This document shows, piece by piece, positions 22,049 to 33,269 of a stretch of 64,000 bases of DNA. The position numbers were made by a program, and so were the translations under genes. Position 1 is the stretch's first letter. Every line of letters begins with the position of its first letter. The notes under the pieces are model-generated. The model searched no databases. It was not told the origin of the DNA and worked only from the letters and a program-made list of their open reading frames with translations. The stretch comes from Membranipora membranacea (lineage: Eukaryota; Bryozoa; Gymnolaemata; Cheilostomatida; Membraniporidae): assembly GCA_914767715.1 (NCBI GenBank), contig OU612074.1:17658062-17722061 (forward strand), given 5' to 3'.

Positions 22049-24355
22049 TCATCGTTAGAATTACTGTCATATGATAGCGCTTAATGGTTAAACTTTCACA
22101 CCTGCAAATGATAAGAGATAATAATGTGCATACTAAAGATCTGGTATGCAGAAAATAATAGGAGTTTTCCTTTCACAATCAATGAAAAGACAATCATTTT
22201 GTTCATTATGTTTTGTTTGTATGATATTTACATTTTTCTAATGTCATTTCCTCACAAAATTTTCTGAATCTGAGGAAAGAAAATTGAAGCGATTGCCAAT
22301 CGCCAAATCACCAAATCAACAGCTTGTTAAGTTATATAAATTGTAATTTAAAAAAGTTACAATAACCCTTTTTAGTATCTGTTATCTATTGGCCTCCTTG
22401 TTCTTCAGTATCCAATCATAATATGCAAAGCAATTTTATCAATAAAGTGATGAAAATCTATTGCTTGGTGATTAAAACGCTGGCCCATCTGACGTTGAAG
22501 TAAAAAAGCCTGATTGAATAAAACAGTGTCACAGTTTTTTTCGGACCAATTTATAAATATGAAAGAAACTTGAACACACTTATTGATCATATTTCCCCAT
22601 TTCAAAAGTCAAATTTTAACGATTGTTCAGTCTCATATTAATATTGAGTGACACATTATTTAGTATCCACAATTAGAAAACTTCCAAATAGGCCAAATGG
22701 AAAGTTTACTGTAAGATTCACAGACTAATCCCATTCTCAAGGTTAGAATAATCAAAAGTATATCACAATCAGGTTTAGTTTGTTGGTGTCGACAAAATTT
22801 TTTGAAAATAATTACGAAAGACTTTTCCATATCCTTTCTCGTCACATAAAAACAAGGAAGAAGGTTGTCAAGAGTGATTAACTATCTGAGTGGTAAGACG
22901 TAGAAGTCCAAGACCTCATGAAGGAAGTGATCTGCCCAAGTTTAAAAAGAAAAAAAGAAGTGATTTTTCAAACCCTCTCCAATATGAAAAGTTTAATCTA
23001 ACTTAATCCGCATGTGCTTTGATATTTATGTAAATGATATATAAACACTTGGAAATATTTTGTATTCGGAAATATGGCTATATGTAATAATGTAATTCCG
23101 CTGCGGTCACATGGAATGAAGAGTCGGTAGAGTTGATATAAACAAGAGTGCTATCATACTTTTTACATCGTCTTTGTCCTCATAATTTGATTTATATGGT
23201 GTTGAACATAATCATCGCTTATTATATGTTGACCCTGTTATTTATTACAATATGTCATGTGATTATAGTTCATAGGTCAATGTAAGGTAAGAGGGCAGAT
23301 GATACCAGCTGTTTAGTAATGAGTATGATCCTAGGGCTACATTGGTAGATCTTTTACTAAAAAAATCCTATGAAAGAGATTTACTGATGCTCTTTAGTTT
23401 AGGCGAATTTTTCATTTAGCTATATTTTTTTGCAAATATTTCAAATATGTGTCATGATGTTTACACGATAAAATAAAATTAACGTGAGAATTCTGCTAAT
23501 TTGATAGAAAAATAATGGATGAATGTAGAATTTATCAGGTAGAAGGATTTGTTGTTGCGAAGCTATAAGAGTTTCTGATTGCATTTTGACTAGGAAATTG
23601 AATTGTCTCAGAGATTATTTGGGGTGAAATTGTCAAGTAATGGAAAAGTGTCGCGTTGAAACATAAAAGATATAATAAGATTCGCTGTAAGCAAGTATGT
23701 ATATAATAGAAGGTTCTCAGTGGTGACTTCTGGACTTATGATGGATGAACTTGTAGAGTCTGTTTGACTAGATGATGACTTTACTGCTGACGCTGACAAA
23801 GAGCAGTGATTTAACTACAATGTTTCATCTGGACAGGATCAATAGCCACACTCCACGCTCGATCTTGTACCGGTTCTACTTTGATCTTTACCTACAATGA
23901 ACAGCTGGATATACGTGTGCTCAAACATGATAATAATTAACCAATACGTAGGCCCTGATTTGCTGGGGGTGGCTGGCTGGTGGGTTTCCCACCAAACAGC
24001 GAATCATATCATAACATCTAGATAATAATTAATGTTATGGACATTATCCAGTACCATTCTAGGCTGTAACAGTCGATGTTTTTTTTGGTATAATAATAGG
24101 TGGTCGGGCTGGCTTCATGAAAATTATATCATTAAGTCATTGTTGGGCTAAAATAACAGATAAAACATGATGTAATATCAAATAACCGCAAAAGAACATG
24201 GAAAGAGTTCTCACGTCTGACTCATGACGGTGTTGAAGAAGTTACCTCTATCATGATACTTTGATACCTCAGAGCCTGCTCTTAATAACAGCAACATTAG
24301 AAATATTGGCTTAGGTTTTTGACATCAACTCAAAATTTACAATATCATCATCAGT
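22049..24355. other. Non-coding stretch between the retrotransposon and the astacin gene
   Basis: AT-rich, no supported exon. On the minus strand a Ser/Thr-rich open stretch at about 23715-23800 could be a stalk-type exon of the astacin gene, but it has no clean splice frame and is not called. Confidence 0.4.
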
Positions 24356-24361
24356 ACTCAC

Positions 24362-24764
24362 CTTGAGATCGCTCCAGTTGGCTGTAATTACCATTTGTCT
24401 TTTGTAGAAGTAAGAAATAGATCTGTAACATAAAGGGTAATAGTGTGTACATACCATACTGGAAACTTCGCACAGTTTTATAAATGAGAAGCATATAACA
24501 CAATAACAAAGCCAAACTCAAATAGAGGCAATTTTCAGATTATTGTCAGCATCACTTTTAATTTATTTGGTAAATGATCTCAATTAAGTAAAAACTGATA
24601 TTACTATTGCTGGTCTGTATGAATACAAAGAAATTAAGGTATCCTAGTGTGAGGTTACCGTATAAAACAATAATTTTTTGTGTGCCTGAGTCACCATAAA
24701 GACTCCGATCTGCTCTCAGTTTGCGCAAAGGCCAACGCACTCTCCAGTTGCAATGGTACTTAAA
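24362..24764 (-). CDS. Possible further astacin exons (tentative)
   Basis: Two open stretches with acceptor and donor consensus, 24659-24764 (FKYHCNWRVRWPLRKLRADR and on) and 24362-24422 (good gtgagt donor). They cannot both be used in phase after exon 13. 24362-24422 is open if joined directly to exon 13. Confidence 0.25.
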
Positions 24765-27700
24765 CTGTGGCTTTCTTCTTGCATGTAATTTAAATTCATT
24801 TTCACAAAGGTCGGGTCTAGTAACCCAGCCCCACAATGTTCAGTTTAACACTACACTTACCCAGCAGTATATAGAGACGAGTGGCCCCAGTTAACTCCGT
24901 TGTATGTGTACATGGTATAAACTCTAACGTTGTTAAGCTTGATCCCGTAATTAATACACCACTTTCCTCTCTTAGTTAGCCAATCAGATTCGAATGCTGA
25001 TACATCACCGTTTCCCTACGCAAAAAAAACTTCCCTGTTTAAAGATCTATAAATGAGTACAATATGTATAAGAAAGGGTAAGTCAAAGCACTTTGGCCAT
25101 TAAAACCTTTCTCAATAATGGCCAAGTATTTGTACATTCCATTACTGACCTTAATACAGGCATAAACTCAACCCCCTGACCTTTAATCAGGCCCTACTGC
25201 TGACCTCAACACTGACTCCACTTCTGAACTGCTGACCTCAACACAGTCACCTCCGCCGACCTCAACGCTGTCACCTCCTTTGCTGACCTAGATACACACC
25301 GTCAGGCTTATCTGTCTACACTCTGTTAATAAGATAAGCTACTCCGCCAATCCTTCAAAAGTCCTATTTATCAATTTTTAATTTGTCCATTAAGTAAAAA
25401 GTTAGACAAACGAAACCGCACCTTCATCAAATTCTGCAAATACTTTTTTGAACACATGTGACGATTTATCAACTTCCATCTTCATACCTGCATTATTTGA
25501 TTCTAGTATATACAATATTTTGATAATTAAACTGTCAAAATAATGACTCACCGTTCCAGAGGCATGTAAGTATAAGCCATTTGAGTCAATACCAAATGCA
25601 CCGTTATCTGTTCCTGATGAAGAGCTGAAATATGTTGTACTTTCAGCGGATTCGCTAAAGGGATACACATCCTCTCCGTTAGATACGTAGTTGAATGCCT
25701 CGACACACTGCCCAGCTTCCTCTCTGTATGCCGAGGTATCACACTCACAAGCGCCTGTTTCACTGTCACATAGAGAGAAAACCAGCGAGTCACACGCGTC
25801 AGCCGCCTGATGCTGACAGAAGCAACCTGCTCCTAGTGCAGTACAATCTGTAATATAAAATCATTACCTTCATAGATGGATATTGATTTTGACTTTTGAC
25901 AGAAAAGTGATTTAGTATTATTTAATATATATTATTATCTATTGATCACAAAAACTCAATATAAAAAGATAAGTGTATGTTTATATAATAATTATGAGTC
26001 ATAATACACAAATGTGTATTTATGTGTATTATATATGTATTTATAAAAATATCATTGATTTTGATAAAAGTATATAAATGTATTGTTCTGTATGTTAAAT
26101 TATATACATTTATTAATGTATACAAATATTTAGTATGATACACTTATGTCCGGCGTACCACGCTCATGAGCTTCAGAAGTCTCATATTATGAGATTTCAG
26201 AAAGTATTTGTGGTCCCAATCAGCCAAACCTCGATGCTACATAATTAAGATTTTGCTAGTTTTAATTGAGGGTATTCGACATTGTTATTTACTGAAAAAG
26301 TAAGAGGGGATCTTAAAGCTGACAGATTTCAACAGGTTCATTTTAGATAAAACACATACATAACCAGCCGGCAAGACCAGTGAGGTCGGTCGTGTGCATA
26401 TGTGTATAATTTATCCAAGAAATGTTAACAGATATGTAATGGTAGTTGTCTGCTCTTAGTCTTGTTTTCTGAAACTGAAGAAGCAGTGTCATCAGAGAGG
26501 TTTGTTAAACTACATTCGCATAGCCAGTAGGAAGCTCTTAGAAAAATGATGGTAAGATCAATATAATAAAAATTGAAATCATATACACATTTAATATCTA
26601 TATGATAGATAATATTCAACAATATTTAATAATAAATATACATATGTGTTCAATAATATTGAAAAGCTTAATATACTTTGTAATCTTAGTTACATACCTG
26701 GTGCAGTAATACATACACCACCACTGCTGTAGTATCCTACGTTACAAGAACAAGAGTCCGTCTCAGCATTACACTGACTATTAGAGACAGCGCTACATGC
26801 ATCGCTGCCTTTCTGTGAGCAGAAACACTCCTTATCAGCTTCATCGCAGGTCACACCTGTAAGCGAATTAAAATACACATTATTTGTCTGTCTCTGAAGT
26901 AACAAGTCGCTGATTTAAGAAAATTGCAGTGCAGTCATCCATCTGTGCGTCAGTGCAGCAGAACATCAGTACATCAGTGCTGCAGTGTATCAATGTATCA
27001 AGTAGTTGTAATGTTAATATGCAGCTGCATAGTGATCCAATAATAATATTGACTCAAGCTTCTATTGAAGTGATGAAAATCATTAGGTTCTATTCCAATG
27101 AAGTTACCTGCTGTATCGAGACAACCGCCATTGATTTGATCCACCTCAAAACCACTGGCACAGGAGCACGATCCGCTGTCAGAATTACATTCAGAGTTTG
27201 CGTCGACTGCCTCACAAGCATCGGTGTTCAGATGACACTTACAGTCAACAGCTAACTCTGTGCAGGTGATCGCTGTAATCAATGACATACACATCACAAC
27301 TATTAGTGGTCTTTCCCTTTATTTAGACAACATAATATATTGTTACTACAATATTCCTACTTTGATATTTCCTCCTTTTTTACATGATACACTTTTGCAT
27401 GTATACCTCTTATCATTAGAGAGTGAATTAAAAACCTCAGTATATGAGTACCATCAGAGGGGTTTCGGTGTGACCACCGAGTTCAATTTCATTAACTAGG
27501 GGAGGTTACATGTTAGGTACTCATACTAAATTTACTCCTACGATCAGAGATACACATCCTAAATAGAGTATATCGATCTCAGTATGATTAAACAGTGTTG
27601 ATGATTATGGGAGAGAGCTAAATCATCCGCGTCACTTGCAGACAGATAATTGCTACTATAAACTGAAGATACACATGAAATACACCCACCAGTAACATTG

Positions 27701-28774
27701 CATGACAAAGTGGTTTGCCAATGTGATACACATAATATGTTGACCCTTTCACATGCATGTTTCCTGTTTACTTCTTAATGCAGTCTCAATTGCCCGCCTC
27801 TACCTACTCAGTGCTCCTTGTGACAGAGCCAGTAACAAGACACCTCCATAATTTGTTTATGTGCCTAGGTATAGATTTTGATCCAATTTGCATGTGACAA
27901 GTAACTCCCTTCCAACTGTCACTGCGGCATGATCAGTGGAGGAGAAGCTCTTTCAAAAGCAGGCAAATGGACCAAACTTGGTCTAGCTTAGAAAGGAAAG
28001 TAGGTAGGGTGTTTTGATTCCAGTGAAACAATTGTGATTATTAAAACTTCAAGATGGGCTTTGAACCTCGCACTGGTTAAATCAGATTAGCAAAACAGGC
28101 CGAAATTGATATAAATGACTATCCGAATACCAAAGTTATTCACCAAACTACGAGGTTTCAATGGTGCATATACTGAATCAAAAATCATTTTCAGCTTCTC
28201 CTAAGCGGTTTTCAAAATAACCCCCTTCTCAGCTCCTGCACAAAACTTGAGAGATGACAACTCCAATAGAGGCTCAAGGTAGAGCTCAGAAAACTGTCTA
28301 TTAAAAACTGTCCAAAACCTATACCCTGTATGGAAGCATGCTGATCACGTGATATACTATTGCATGTATATCTCTGATCGATAGAGAGTGAATTAATTCA
28401 CTTAGTAAGAGTACCATCGCAAGAATTTTGGTGTGACGACCCATGGTAAATTCTATTAATTAGCGGTGGGTACATGTTAGTTACTGCCTCTAAATTTACT
28501 CTAACGATCAGAGATACACATGTTAATAGTGTAATCTCAATGTTAGAGTGATATGGAAGGTAACTCACATGAGATGAGTGTACACTCCTTGTTATGATTG
28601 ACGTAGCCGGAGTCACATTCACAAGCTCCAGAGCTGGATCTACAGGCACTGTTAGATACTGCTGAGCAGGCATCAGTTCTCTCACTGCAGGCACAGTCAT
28701 AGTCAGGCTCCAAACACACTACAAAATTAGCACTGGCTTTAGTGTACAATCAATATAAATTAACAAATATATAG

Positions 28775-28810
<36 letters not shown>

Positions 28811-31800
28811 TAAATTTAATTTGGGTGTTAATCTTTTGTCCGATCCAGAACGTTTTACGGAAAACTCAAATAAAAATTAAAGGAAAAAAATAAAATCACA
28901 AAGATCTTTTTTTCTTCTTAACCATACATCAGTCAAACATTGTGGCTGTACATAGCGTGCCAGGATAGTTTGAAGGCTCATTCAAGTGCAAATGGGAATT
29001 TGTCGCAATCCATTTTCCATTTATTGTGCAGTATATTGTACACAAATTTTGCCTATGTTTTTGCATATTTTGGTCTTAATTTAATCGTAATTTTCAAGCA
29101 TAGTATGATCTCTGGTCATCGTAATAACATTACTAACAATCTCCAAGTTTCTGCAAAGAGTTGTTTGGCAATGTTATGACGTTTTAATATGTGGTCAGGC
29201 AGTGAAACCTGCAACCTGCAACCTGCAACCTGCAACCTGCAGCCTGCAACCTGCAACCTGCAGCCTGCAACCTGCAACCTTCAACCTGCAACCTGCAACC
29301 TGCAACCTGCAACCTGCAACCTGCAACCTTCAGGCAGCAGCCTGCAACCTGCAACCTTCAGGAAACAGTCTGCAACCTGCAACCTTCAACCTGCAACATT
29401 CAACCTGACTTATTGTAACTCTTACCTTCTCCACAGTTGAGAACAGGGTCCTCTGCGCTATCACTCTTACAGTAACAGTTACAATCCCCTCCCTGGAAGG
29501 CTCCTGTTGGGCAATTAGCTGCCGGGCAGTCAACTGAAAAATAAAGATTCAACCGTCAAGGCCATGTGTCAATTTATAATGCCTCCATGTGAAAACTATA
29601 GTAAACAATGTGAGCTCCCACATCTGATCAGAAATTAATAAAGTACAAGCAACTATCTTCAAACAAAGGCAGTTTTGTGAGTGGCTCTTTGTCCTGCTTT
29701 TGTTCTGCTAGATTTATACTTTATAATTTTTAGAGATTTCTGCCACACTACGAGCATAAAAATTACTCATAAGCGGCAGTTGTCTACAGCCTAATAATGG
29801 ATTGATAACTCCAATCAACGCCTACCTGCACAGTTGTACATGTTAGTTAGAAGCTCAATATCTTCAAATGAGAAAGTAGGAGATTTTCCGATAACACTCT
29901 GAGCATTACTATCTAATGTCACTATGGTGTTCTGGTTATTCTTACTGAAATACTGAAAGCACGACATGGATCAAGATAAGCTTCCATATCAACAAATAAC
30001 AATTCCATCATTTTATTTTGTCAACCTTTTATGTTTCTTTTTTAATGGCACTTTTGAAAAACATTTTCTTAGAAATGATATAGATGCCAATAAAGTATTA
30101 AAAAAATGTAAATTTCCTTTGTTAAGGCTATTTATTGATGTCGGCATTAGCAAAATATTGAAGCAGTGAGAATGAAATTCTGACGTTTTGATGAGAGTGA
30201 GGGGGATCGGGCACCAAAGCCCACAATGTTGTTGATCTGATAACATCTATGTGACTGGATTGCCAATACATCGTTTATCAACAATGATTACAGCTGCTAG
30301 CGTGAGGCTACTATGCTTAACTTTTGACGGTTAGTAGTATGGACATACCTTTGAGCCATAGTGCATAACACTCTCATAGGAATATGGAATGTCGTATGTA
30401 ACGACATCATCCGCGTCTTTGATATCAAAGTTATCCACAGCGTTAGCTTGTACGTTGTCTAGATTGATTGTGACATAGCTGTCCCGATCTGGTCTAGAGT
30501 GCTGATGGAATACTCCGGCAGCATGCATCATCTCATGGACTGGTGTGCTCTTATCCTATAAATTAGTCCAATATAGAATAAAGTATTGATTCTGTGCATC
30601 TCTCACTACATGCACTACATACTGAGCACAACATACTTACACTACATCCACCCAAAAACTTCTTTTTGATTCATATGACTACTTCTTTCAACGATTTTCC
30701 TCAACATCTTCGTTCATCAACAGCTCTACATACATTTGAATTTGCGTTTTCAAGACATTGAATTGAGTTTTATTCCCTTGAGTTTTCCTTGATTGGTTTT
30801 TTGTTTCGGTTTCTTTGCACATCAGGGAGAAGATCTTCAGATGATGGTTGTTGCAATAAATATATATATGGGTTATACATTGTAGTCACTAGCTTGTAGT
30901 TTAGTCCAATCAGACCTAACTAGCGTCCTCGACTTTATTTTTATGAATGATTCTGTAAGACCTGCGTTTTGCTTCTGATCTTCCTATTGCTAGCCCAAGG
31001 TTGGGCAAGCGGGAAATTAACATAAACAGTCAAAACAGGTATAAATATATAAGTTAGAGGAAATCGACAACATGTGAACATCAATCTTTTCTTTTTCACA
31101 TCATCGTACCATCACACGCTTTCAAACAAATACAATCAAGCCCAATCAAATTTGTTTGATATGAGTTATCATTGGATATCAGTAAAACGCTGCTCCCATT
31201 TCAGATTTTTTTGCTGCATCATATATGTGAGTAGGCCATTATTGATGGTTTGTTTGAGTTTTGATAAACACATTCTTGTTGCAAAAATATTTCAAGAAAA
31301 GCAGGTAACTACTAAATAATAAGGGTTTAGAGTGCATATACTAGACTCACATTGAGACAATTCGTTCCCAGATGAAGTGTCTGGGGCTGGTTGGATTCGG
31401 AGATCATGCCTACCCACGACCAGCAGCCGCCACCAGTTCTGGTAATGTTCACGTAACGCGTCTGAGACGTCCTCTCAATCCACTGAAGACATGTGTAAGC
31501 ATGGAAATCATCTATAGCTTCATATAACACGTCAAGTTCATCTCCAGCTGTGAACAGAAAAGATTTATTGGATTGGCTTATCGTAATTTGTTTGGTTTGG
31601 AATTTTCTCCCCCTTCCCTGTGTAATAAACACATCTCAAAATGACCACGTTACCACCAAAAAAGGTAAATTTCATCAAACAACATTATATAAAGTAGAAA
31701 AAAAATGCATAAAAATAACAAAGCCTGTCAATTAATTACTGCTTCGCATTATATTAATTTTAAAGGGCTAATTATATAACCGGATTGAGGTTAACCTCAA

Positions 31801-33163
31801 ACACTTGTTTGGTGAGGAAAGTAAACCAGCACCTACCTATCATATCTATGCTGTTTTAATCATCAAGTGATTACAGTGTAATTATATATTTGCGACTTAT
31901 TGTGTGGTCCGACTTACCAATGGTTGGAGATATTATATAAGGGATAACTCCGCCAGTCCATCGACTTGACTCTGATTTGTACGCATTTCTCTTGACCAGT
32001 CTGTTGGATCTTCGAAATCTTCTTTTCTTATCTATTTCAACAAGAGATTTATAATTTGTGATATTTAATCAAAATATCATCGTATTGGATATGCTTCCAG
32101 CTTTGGTTAGATAAATTTAAAAGTATTTAAAAATTGATATTCATATTAAACTCAAATCATTCTTCACTTGCTTCGTTTTTCAGACTTGATACATTTAAAC
32201 AGCATAAACTGCTTGATAGTTTCTTTTGGTAAATAGTCAATTGTGGTATTCTGAACGCATCTGATGAATCTGAGGGCAGAAATCTATGTTACCAAATAAG
32301 TATAGACATTATCAGTTATAAGTATAGCATGTATGATAATCTTACCATTCACAGTGCTGCCACTCTCCACTGCGGATTTGTCATTATCCTCCTCATAGAC
32401 TACCTTAGAGCCAGCATCCTCTAGTTCTGATTCCATTATGTCTCCTTCAGCCAGATGGGAATGCGGGTTTTTTTGATCATGTACATTCAACTCATCTACA
32501 AAATCAAGATATCAACTTTCGTGACGCAGCGCAGGTATATATAATGCGTGCAATTCTAATATAACAGGTTCTCAAAATTATAGTGCTGTGTCCATATTTA
32601 ACAGTAGAAAAGCGGGATTCCTCCCTAGTAGCATGATATGTAATTATCATTGATAATTGTTCATAATATTATTAAATTGTTTTGTGATTATATGATGAGA
32701 TTTAATAATCTACGTACCTTGATGAGTTTTGATACCGCCAGCTTCGCTGATAACTACATCTATTGACTCCTTACTCTCAACAAAACTAACACAAAACTGA
32801 AACAAATATCAATATCTGTAAGCTGTAAATAAGCTGTAAATGGATGGATGGATGGATTTATTACTATCATAGACAAAAATTTGTCACGAAATACGTTGTT
32901 AATACTGACAAGAAAGAAAAGCATGGAAAAATCAGATCTGAGGATCAGTAATCAGAATCAGTAAATGAGGAAAAATAGCTAAATGCCATATTAATCGGCT
33001 TCATAATTTTGTTAATCTTGCTTACGGTGCTACTGACTCACAGAGTACCTTTTAAAAATTGAAATACATTGCCAGGACTGCAGTGGTTGTTTGAAACTTA
33101 CAACTTAGGAAAATCATTGAATTATAAACTCACTAATATACCAAACAAAACAGTGAGATTCAT
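24362..33163 (-). CDS. Secreted astacin-family metalloprotease with Cys-rich/EGF-like repeats
   Basis: Minus-strand exons in consistent phase: 33134-33163, 32718-32796, 32346-32495, 31918-32031, 31351-31547, 30349-30555, 29826-29952, 29426-29533, 28569-28718, 27108-27272, 26698-26856, 25422-25847 and probably 24861-25015. Predicted order: signal peptide, acidic propeptide, basic cleavage site, astacin catalytic domain with HEMMHAAGVFHQHSRPD zinc motif and SVMHYG Met-turn, a Cys-rich segment, four Cys-rich EGF-like repeats, then a C-terminal region of unknown type. Astacins are secreted zinc endopeptidases that process matrix or growth-factor precursors and are kept inactive by the propeptide. 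The substrate is unknown. The 3' end is uncertain. Confidence 0.9.
24861..25551 (-). CDS. Astacin gene C-terminal region, family unknown
   Basis: Exon 12 stays open past a strong GTGAGT at 25546-25551 to a donor-like gaag/gtgcgg at 25422, which gives the right phase for exon 13 (24861-25015, FESDWLTKRGKWCINYGIKL and on). The combined sequence is rich in Tyr, Asn and Trp and looks like a beta-sandwich, but I recognise no family. Alternatives: the protein ends at the TAA at 25402-25404, or GTGAGT is a used donor with an acceptor I could not place. Confidence 0.5.
25136..25310. repeat. Imperfect tandem repeat in astacin intron
   Basis: Five or six loose copies of a 25-35 bp unit around gctgacctcaacac/gtcacctcc, GC-richer than its surroundings. 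Confidence 0.6.
25552..28718 (-). CDS. Astacin gene exons 9-12: four EGF-like/EB-like Cys-rich repeats
   Basis: Exons 28569-28718, 27108-27272, 26698-26856 and the first part of 25422-25847 each encode one repeat. The pattern is C-x(4-6)-C-x-C, then (T/S)DAC(S/E)AV..S.C, then G.C.C.SGY and a last Cys. All inner boundaries are phase 1, so the module is symmetric and duplicated by exon duplication. They probably mediate protein contacts outside the cell. They resemble arthropod/mollusc EB-type modules as much as classic EGF. Confidence 0.85.
27398..27557. mobile_element. MITE copy 1 (160 bp)
   Basis: Ends are inverted repeats of about 28 bp (left catgtatacctcttatcatt; right, inverted, atgtgtatctctgatcgtag). 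The same 160-bp element recurs at 28363-28522 in the same intron. It has no coding capacity. Confidence 0.7.
28060..28290 (-). repeat. Dispersed repeat, also at 40725-40950 in opposite orientation
   Basis: Shared words in inverted view include ggagttgtc, gttattttgaaaaccgctta, atttttgattcag, attcggatagtca and gcctgttttgc. Type unknown. It lies in the astacin intron between exons 9 and 10. Confidence 0.6.
28363..28522. mobile_element. MITE copy 2 (160 bp)
   Basis: Same length and terminal inverted repeats as 27398-27557 (left catgtatatctctgatcgat; right, inverted, catgtgtatctctgatcgtt). It lies 800 bp away in the same intron, next to exon 9. Both copies read in the same direction. Confidence 0.72.
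28768..28811. repeat. (TA)n(TG)n microsatellite
   Basis: About 15 TA units followed by six TG units, in the astacin intron between exons 8 and 9. Confidence 0.9.
29207..29406. repeat. 7-bp minisatellite (CAACCTG)n with variants
   Basis: About 28 units of caacctg, with cagcctg and caacctt variants and one gggcagcag-like interruption near 29335. It lies in the astacin intron right after exon 8. The short ORFs across it are products of the repeat and not genes. Confidence 0.95.
29426..29533 (-). CDS. Astacin gene exon 8: Cys-rich segment
   Basis: A 108-nt exon, phase 1 at both ends, encoding CPAANCPTGAFQGGDCNCYC and a further Cys in VLNCGE. Such short Cys-rich tails follow the catalytic domain in several invertebrate astacins. 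The real donor (gtaaga) is only about 20 nt from the 7-bp minisatellite that fills the start of the next intron. Confidence 0.8.
29826..32031 (-). CDS. Astacin gene exons 4-7: catalytic domain
   Basis: Exon 4 (31918-32031) has the basic processing site RLVKR followed by NAYKSESRWTGGVIPYIIS, the typical mature N terminus. Exon 5 (31351-31547) covers the N-terminal lobe with Cys residues at YTCLQW and GGCWSW. Exon 6 (30349-30555) has the three zinc His and catalytic Glu in HEMMHAAGVFH, then SVMHYG. Exon 7 (29826-29952) ends the domain at NMYNCAG. The residue after the third zinc His is Gln where most astacins have Glu. Confidence 0.93.
32346..33163 (-). CDS. Astacin gene exons 1-3: signal peptide and propeptide
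   Basis: Exon 1 encodes MNLTVLFGIL and exon 2 continues with FCVSFVES, giving an 18-residue hydrophobic signal peptide. Exons 2-3 then encode a short acidic propeptide (SELEDAGSKVVYEEDNDKSA). The ATG at 33163 is chosen because it directly precedes the hydrophobic run and joins exon 2 in frame. Exon 3 ends in phase 1. Confidence 0.85.
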
Positions 33164-33251
33164 CTTCAAATTGTGTTGTGTTGAGAAAAATTCACCAAGC
33201 TGAACTAACAGACTGTACCAGCCTGAATGGTGTTCTGATACTATGTCCAGA

Positions 33252-33259
33252 TTTATATA
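33252..33259 (-). promoter_or_regulatory. Candidate TATA box of the astacin gene
   Basis: Minus-strand TATATAAA about 90 nt upstream of the start codon. Position fits a core promoter with a short 5' UTR. In an AT-rich region this could be chance. Confidence 0.35.
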
Positions 33260-33269
33260 TCAGCCGAGG

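Noticed and set aside
25546-25551. GTGAGT as the end of astacin exon 12
   Set aside because: No acceptor downstream restores an open frame: aatgcag leads to TGA at once. Reading through to 25422 fits the next exon. Kept as an alternative in the entry.
29189-29440. ORFs of repeated CNLQPAT-type peptides
   Set aside because: Produced by the 7-bp minisatellite, which is open in several frames; it lies inside an astacin intron.
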